Source: Candidula unifasciata (lineage: Eukaryota; Mollusca; Gastropoda; Stylommatophora; Geomitridae). From it: a DNA stretch of 64,000 bases. Made by a program: the position numbers and the translations under genes. Below are positions 22,841-64,000 of this stretch, piece after piece. Location: contig CAJHNH020003146.1 of NCBI GenBank assembly GCA_905116865.2, forward strand, positions 160,001 to 224,000, read 5' to 3'. Position 1 is the first letter of the stretch. Every line of letters begins with the position of its first letter. The notes below the pieces were generated by a model, which did not search any database, was not told the DNA's origin, and saw only the letters and a program-made list of their open reading frames with translations.

Positions 22841-23748
22841 GAGCAATCCTCCTGTTTCAGTGCTATCCAGTCTGCTTTCACTGTGTACAATCTGCTTCCT
22901 CTATTTGGTTTAGGTTAGGTTAGTTGCGAATCCTTTACAGGACGTTGCAGAACCAACCCCAGCAGCCCCTGGCTGTTGTTTGGTTTCTCTTATTTACGTC
23001 CAGCAATTTGCCATTGCTTTCTGCATGGTCAACCCCCTGATACCACTGTCAAAACCAACGCAAGGCCGAGCAATCCTCCTGTTTCAGTGCTATCCAGTCT
23101 GCTTTCACTGTGTACAATCTACTTCCTCTATTTGGTTTAGGTTAGGTTAGTTGCGAATCCTTTACAGGACGTTGCAGAACCAACCCCAGCAGCCCCTGGC
23201 TGTTGTTTGGTTTCTCTTATTTACGTCCAGCAATTTGCCATTGCTTTCTGCATGGTCAACCCCCTGATACCACTGTCAAAACCAACGCAAGGCCGAGCAA
23301 TCCTCCTGTTTCAGTGTTATCCAGTCTGCTTTCACTGTGTACAATCTGCTTCCTCTATTTGGTTTAGGTTAGGTTAGTTGCGAATCCTTTACAGGACGTT
23401 GCAGAACCAACCCTAGCAGCCCCTGGCTGTTGTTTGGTTTCTCTTATTTACGTCCAGCAATTTGCCATTGCCTTCTGCATGGTCAACCCCCTGATACCAC
23501 TGTCAAAACCAACGCAAGGCCGAGCAATCCTCCTGTTTCAGTGCTATCCAGTCTGCTTTCACTGTGTACAATCTGCTTCCTCTATTTGGTTTAGGTTAGG
23601 TTAGTTGCGAATCCTTTACAGGACGTTGCAGAACCAACCCCAGCAGCCCCTGGCTGTTGTGTGGTTTCTCTTATTTACGTCCAGCAGTTTGCCATTGCTT
23701 TCTGGATGGTCAACCCCCTGATACCACTGTCAAAACCAATGCAAGGCG
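22841..23748 (-). repeat. 227-bp tandem array, 4 copies, from SINE C body
   Basis: GAGCAATCCTCCTGTTTCAG starts at 22841, 23068, 23295 and 23522, a constant 227-bp period with few differences. Each unit contains the SINE C body (GGACGTTGCAGAACCAACCC, TTTGCCATTG, CCCTGATACCACTGTC). Only the last copy continues into the SINE's tRNA-like head (23749-23830). Confidence 0.93.
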
Positions 23749-23830
23749 CATGGCCCACAGCTGGGATCGAACCTGGCACCCCAGCATTAGAAAGCGTTCG
23801 TATCGACTTAGTCACAGAGCCAACTCTATT
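23749..23830 (-). mobile_element. SINE C tRNA-like head
   Basis: On the minus strand GGCTCTGTGACTAAGTCGAT (A-box side) and a good B box, GGTTCGATCCCAG, identify a tRNA-derived head. The same head occurs at 27.66-27.74 kb. Confidence 0.8.
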
Positions 23831-24456
23831 TGGTTACAATATTCAAATTTCGAATAATAAAATGGTGACCTACCCAATCTATGCTATTTGACTTATTGCC
23901 ATCATTAAGAAAATGTAAATGTTTCATTAGGGCTGTAATCATTTTTTATTTTTTACATCTGCCTCAGGTGAGATTTGAACCCAACTTTCAGGCATTTTTG
24001 ACCTGGTGAGATACAGCAAAATATGTCTGGCAATAAATTGTGCAATGTATTGTTTGTATCCGCATTATTTAAATTCATTACGCGAAAACATTGTTTTGAA
24101 TATTTAAATGATTGCTTTTCATGATCACAGCTTGCCTTCGATATTTTTAGCACAATTTACTGAACAGGATCAATGGATAAAAATAAACATTTAAAAAAAA
24201 AAGAAAAACCCAAATGTTTAATGTTAACATGAACTGTAATTTTCCAAATTCAAGATAAAGACATTATTCAATACATTTTTAAAGTTCTTTCAACCAACTG
24301 ACAACTAAAAAAAACTGTCATGTTAGACAATAAACAACCTAATATATCTCAATTTTGTTGACAAAATACAGACATTCTAAACAATCTTATTCCATTAGAA
24401 ATTAAAAATAGTGAGCACATAAAATACTGTAGTTTGTTGCCTGGCATTTTTAAAAG
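23831..24456. other. unassigned AT-rich sequence
   Basis: No gene or repeat family recognised. Confidence 0.4.
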
Positions 24457-24458
24457 TA

Positions 24459-24911
24459 CCGTATTTGACACTGTATAAAATGCACTTTTTTTTAGTTCTC
24501 AGAAAAGGTCTTAAAATTAGGGTGCATTTTATACAATGACGGTGGGCTATCATGTACCTTTTTGCAGTTGCCAGAGACATAGAAAAAGACAGTGAGCGGC
24601 TTTCCGACACCATGCGTTTTAAACTCCAGTTGATGAAATATGCCAAAGAACACAGCAGTCAGCAGAACATAATTCCGGGCCTGTGACAACGGGGGAAAAA
24701 TCATACGGCTTTTAGTGTCTCAACAGGATGTTTCATGCAATGTGAACAAAGGAAAGCATACACTATATGGAAAAAGTACAAAGTGGATAGAATTAGAGAC
24801 ATGTACGAAATGAGTGCAAGAATTAAATCAGTTTTTTTTTAATGGAGAATTCATTTCAATTTTTAGGGTGCATCTTATATAAATGAGCATCTTATACACT
24901 GACAAATACGG
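24459..24911. mobile_element. TIR MITE with TA target site
   Basis: 453 bp bounded by TA. Ends read inward are CCGTATTTGACACTGTATAA and CCGTATTTGTCAGTGTATAA (18 of 20 identical). Subterminal GTGCATTTTATAC / GTGCATCTTATAT motifs add hairpin potential. The TA duplication points to a Tc1/mariner-type mobiliser, though this end type is also seen in other groups. No ORF. Confidence 0.75.
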
Positions 24912-25049
24912 TATATGTTTCTCACCAGGTGTATACAACAGAATTTGGATCAACATGTAACAAATGGACTATGTGATTTGTGTTAGCAAGTGAAGTAAAG
25001 CATCCCCTTTCATACCAGTGGCACATGAGGCACAGGATACCAGACTTTT

Positions 25050-25422
25050 GTAGACAAATCGGACCTGAGAGGGAAGGGGGTTGGTCAATATTTCTCTGGC
25101 CACCTTTACTTCCCAGGGCAATATCCTGAACCCATTTAAGAATGCTGGGTTGATGTAATTGCTGTATTAAATTCTAAAGGATTCACCTGTTAGGAAATTG
25201 TAAAAAGTCACAAACAATTTGACTTTTGTGTTAAGAGAGGTACTGACAATGATAACAACATCCCCTAACAAGCATCAACAGTTTACATTCAAATAAGCCA
25301 GACCTGTAAAACAGATGTGTACATAAAACTCAAGTTCTGGAACAAAACAAAAGTCTATAAGTGATGGACAACCAGAACTTACCACTGTAGTTTACAGTCA
25401 GTGAAGGCAAAGAAGAAGATAA
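25050..25422. mobile_element. diverged SINE A and SINE B fragments
   Basis: 25050-25200 (minus) keeps CACCTTTACTTCCCAGGGC of SINE A. 25262-25422 (plus) keeps SINE B blocks (AATAAGCCAGACCTGTAAAA, GGACAACCAGAACTTACC) and the GAA tail. Confidence 0.6.
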
Positions 25423-26776
25423 AAATAATTATTATGCAGACTGATAACCTAATAAAAGTTGAAGTAAGGTAATAAAAATAAATCATTTATGACAATTTCT
25501 TTAACTGCTTAAGGATTGAAGATAAACTGATAACAATGATACATAACAGAGTGAAAGAAACCATAAGTGACATGCAACATTAAAACTGAGAGCATCATTT
25601 TAATTCACTCTCAGCAACACACGTTCAATTTGCAAATGTAACATCTCAACTACTAAACAGTATGAACAATAACTACGGCGAAGATAAACAGGCCCAAAAA
25701 AATGTGTTTCTATCATTTTCATAATTTTTTTTCTTATCTGCATGTATTTTGCTGAAGAAATGAATCATGTCAACTCTTCATTATATGATCTCCCACTGCA
25801 GGCACACAAATATTACACAAAACTAACATTTCTTATTTAGCTCTCATCTCTGGCCATATAAATATTAAATAAAACATAATCACCTCCTTGTTGATACCTC
25901 ATCTGCACCCACTCACTTCAAATACTGTGTACTGAATACACCTTAAATGTGTTTTCATGAAGCCTTGTGAAAGTTCCAAGACGTCTTTTTTGGTGAAAGC
26001 AGACCTGACCCGCTGAGCCCTAACAAGTATGTTATGAGTGGCGGCTGTTTAGGGTTTTATTGAAACTGAACATGCCAAGCGTCCTTTTAACTGCAAAGGC
26101 AAAAGGCGTTTGCAAGAAGATATTTATATTGATGAATTTGTGCCAATTTATTTTTAGCCTGTAAAGGTTTCGTAAATGTCATTTGCGATCGTGTTTCTGT
26201 AAAGTAGGTCTTTTTACCTTTCATTTTTCTCATTGCATTTTAAAAGCTTTACTGCAGGGTCATAATCTTTTTTTTTTTGCACCCAATATGGCGATTTCTT
26301 AGATGCTGTATTTGTTAATTATTTTTTTTCAGGCAGACAAAAAGTTTTGTAATTATGTCATTTCATACTGTATTTTTTAATACACATACCACAATTTGAG
26401 TTAAGCTAACCTTTGTCCTGTCATGCATAACGTTTACACTAAAACTTTTTTTTTCTGTTTGTTTTAAAGGACATGAATAACATCTTATTCTTGACCAAAC
26501 AGAACAAGCCATAAACAAAAATAAAGCTTGACAACCAGATTCAAAAGTATAGGACATCAGAATGTTAAACAATTCTAGAACACAAATAACCAATACATAA
26601 CACTAGTTTATGACATACAGCCGCAGATGTGCCAACTGGCTGGGAATCAACAACTAAACAAATTATCACTCACTAATTGAATGACACAGTTCACTTGTTC
26701 AAACTTAACAGTATCATGCTAACTGTTCAAAACCCCCTATCGTAAACAACTGAATCCCATGGAAGCCACCAACAGA
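25423..26776. other. RPB2 3' flank/3' UTR region
   Basis: AT-rich with T runs; no coding signal. The part nearest the stop codon should be RPB2 3' UTR, the rest intergenic. Confidence 0.45.
26147..26152 (-). promoter_or_regulatory. candidate RPB2 polyadenylation signal
   Basis: AATAAA on the minus strand about 625 bp after the stop codon. A second AATAAA lies at 26056-26061 and an ATTAAA near 26377. Without transcript data I cannot say which is used. Confidence 0.25.
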
Positions 26777-61853
<35,077 letters not shown>

Positions 61854-62029
61854 CTTAAAACCCTACACTCTTAAGAGTAACGATCAGCTATGAAAAGAGA
61901 CCAAATAAACAGTCGCTTCTGTCAACACGTATTCCCAGCATCGACAATGAGACGCAATAACAGCAGTCTGCAGTCAAATTGCGGAGTCAGGAAATTTTGA
62001 TACCAGATTTTTTGTTCCATTTCTGCTGG

Positions 62030-62245
62030 TGTATTAAAATTAATAACGGATTGGGAAAAATTATAGCAGAAGGCATGGTACCAGGAAGGAGGGGCAGAGG
62101 CCGACCTACACGAAGATGGGCACAGGATATAAGTGATTCCTTGAGTGTGAAAGTTCATGAGGCGGGGGAACTGGCAAGAGACCGAGTTTCTTACAGGCAG
62201 ACTGTGATGAGAGCGACGTTCTGCGAAGGACCTGCTACATGATGA
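62030..62245 (+). pseudogene. LINE 3' end 180 bp upstream of the RPB2 ATG
   Basis: The plus strand reads GKIIAEGMVPGRRGRGRPTR, RWAQDISDSLS, EAGELARDRVSYRQTVMRAT: an RTE-type C terminus of a different subfamily from the 59.5-kb copy. It may lie in or next to the RPB2 promoter/5' UTR. Confidence 0.75.
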
Positions 62246-62289
62246 TTAAAATTAAATGGCGACTAAATCGTTTTACAGGGAAAAAATAT

Positions 62290-64000
62290 ATGTAGTTGAG
62301 TTGCGTCAAGAATTGACATCACAGCACTCTGGGCATTCCCATGCATGAGCCGTCCTCATCTTCAGCAGCCAGCGTAGAGTTCCAATACTGATGGTACCAG
62401 ACACAATCTGGTTATATGTCCGTCTTGCCTTTCCTCTGAGTGTAGTGAGCCGACCAGACCCTCGGGTTACACACAGGTCCCTCGTCCTCTCCAGGCCATA
62501 ATAATCTTTTTTCTTTACTGATTCCGTTGCTTGTTCCCAAAGGGCCTTGATCACATCTGCTTTGTCATATATTAATTCACCACCCAGTGGTACAGATCCA
62601 GCCAATATGTATGCCTGTTCATTACCCACTACGCCGGCATCGTCTAGATAAAAGATATAAACTAGGCTCACTACCTGTGACCTTCCCAGTGAAGCTTGCC
62701 AAACTGCTCAATGCATCCCTGTCTTCACCTTTCTCAGCATGCTTTCAGAGTCTGTTGTTACAATTGCGATATGTGTATGCATCTTGTTCTCTTGCCACCG
62801 GAGAGCTGCAGTTACACCCTCCACATCCATTCTCATGCTAGATGTTGTGATGTCATATGCTAGGCTATCTTGCACTAAAGATGTTTCATTTGCTTTCGCT
62901 ACGAAACCCCAGGCACTTCTTTACTCTCAACACCGAACCGTCTGTATAGATGATCTGATTACTTGGGCATGAATTGTCGTGAATCAACTGTTGGACTTCC
63001 ACCTCCATAGCACCCGCTGGCTACTCTCTGCACTCCTGGCCCAATGTAGTCATAACCCTACACAGGTCCGACTTTTTCTCTGGTACTCTGACCCACTCCT
63101 CTCCTCCCCCAATGTTCTCCAGCCTGCATACTTGTCTTATTGTGTCTGTTGCTTGAGCCATCCACGATTTTCTCCATTACAGCCTCTGTCCCTTACTTGC
63201 AGCCAAAGCTTCATACAAAGGGTGTTCTTTGTCTGCAGCTACTCTGAGGTATTACTTAGCCTGCAGCACCTTTAGCCTATCTGTAATAGTCGACAATGCA
63301 AGGATGTATCGCATGCACACAATCAGCGTGTTTCTTTTACATCCTAGGATCACCCGCCTAGCTTCATTCTGTATGCTCTCCAGTTTCTCTATCTGACTCT
63401 TCGAGACAGTGAGTAACCTTGATCTATAATCAATCACTGAGATGATTCAGTGCTGGTAAAGTGTGAAAAACATTCTCTGCTCCATGACCATCACTGCTAT
63501 AATCTTTAGTGCATTAGGACCTTTTTTAGCCTTTGTCACAACCCCCTCTATGCGATCTTTAAAAGACAAAACTTATGTCAAAGGTTATACCCAGGTACCG
63601 TAGTCTGTTGTCTCTTGTGATGTCCCTGCCTTTTATTTTGAGTCTGGGAACATCCGCTCTAACAATCCTGTCGTCCAAAGAACATCACAGGACGGTTGCC
63701 TTTTCTGAGTTGATTACAGCACTCATCTCTATACACCTTATCTACTGTCGCCTGTAACTCTTTAGCAATTGATCCCGATCTCTGCCCTTCCTATATACGA
63801 GAACATCATCCGCAATCGTCAATATTCTGACAACCCCATGTGTTTCCAGGCATGCAATCTTGCTCGTGAAAACATTGAACAGCACATGTGAAACTGCAGA
63901 TCCCTGTGGTAGTCCTAGGCTATATTACATGGTTCAGAGGTCCATGAACCCAGGCGGAGAGCTACCCGGCAAGCATACAAAACGGCTGCTATCCAGTTCT
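62290..64000 (-). pseudogene. degraded I-type LINE, runs off the window
   Basis: Minus strand, several frames: SAVSHVLFNVFTSKIACLE and IADDVLVYRKGRDRDQLL (RT, with IADD for YADD), RSRLLTVSKSQIEKLESIQN EARRVILGC (thumb, with a stop nearby), VVGNEQAYILAGSVPLGGEL (RNase H tail), then the 3' end WLLKMRTAHAWECPECCDV. Fragments at 12.2, 18.2, 27.1, 36.1, 39.6, 45.4 and 50.5 kb are the same kind of 3' region. Confidence 0.8.

Noticed and set aside
22905..22925. Insect-type (TTAGG)n telomere
   Set aside because: TTTAGGTTAGGTTAG is only two to three repeats, embedded in each 227-bp unit.
22841..23748. CRISPR-like regular repeats
   Set aside because: Units are 227 bp head-to-tail without spacers, in animal DNA; the same holds for the 64-, 46-, 41-, 32- and 24-bp arrays.
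23749..23830. tRNA gene
   Set aside because: Good B box, but no closing acceptor stem and continuous with a SINE body found elsewhere. Same reasoning for the heads at 11.5, 13.0, 15.5, 27.7, 31.5 and 41.4 kb.

Overview
This is animal nuclear DNA. It has GT-AG introns, many non-LTR retrotransposons (LINEs) and SINEs, small TIR transposons, minisatellites, long G/C homopolymers and patches of the metazoan telomere motif TTAGGG. The repeat mix (RTE/I-type LINEs with GAA tails, tRNA-derived SINEs) and the protein divergence suggest a lophotrochozoan, most likely a mollusc and perhaps a gastropod. The species is an inference, not a recognition.

The only host gene I can support is POLR2B/RPB2, the second largest subunit of RNA polymerase II. 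It lies on the minus strand from the start codon at 61853 to the stop at 26777. I placed 24 coding exons. Their lengths sum to 3540 nt (1179 codons plus stop), with matching phases at every junction and no internal stop, so the gene looks intact. All introns are GT-AG except intron 17, which is best explained as GC-AG. The first coding exon has only 19 coding nt and is separated from exon 2 by a 7-kb intron.

Layout. 1-26.1 kb (3' of the gene) is repeat-dominated and gene-free: LINE remnants, a GAA-tailed SINE family (here 'SINE B'), a tRNA-derived SINE ('SINE A') split by an I-type LINE at 5.9-7.9 kb, several minisatellites (2.1, 8.5, 9.9, 19.8 kb) and a 227-bp tandem array built from a SINE body (22.8-23.7 kb). 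26.8-61.9 kb is RPB2; its introns carry SINEs, LINE 3' ends, a piggyBac-like MITE (51.4 kb), a pair of hAT-like MITEs (34.5 and 42.4 kb) and a 32-bp minisatellite close to exon 5. Intron 1 holds a nested structure: a long-TIR DNA element (55208-59271) containing a telomere-like foldback and a nearly full-length LINE (55825-59053), followed by a separate 5'-truncated RTE LINE (59470-61295). 62.0-64.0 kb, upstream of the gene, is again degraded LINE sequence running off the window.

The exons act as one unit: a polymerase II catalytic subunit with protrusion, lobe, fork, external, hybrid-binding and C-terminal zinc/clamp regions. The transposons are passengers, and their target-site duplications (TSDs) allow several insertions to be ordered in time. 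SINE and dispersed-repeat family names (A-E, U1-U4) are local labels of mine, not database names. I found no clearly new molecular system; the best leads are the nested long-TIR element, the GAA-tailed SINE family, the SINE-derived tandem array and the GC-AG intron.
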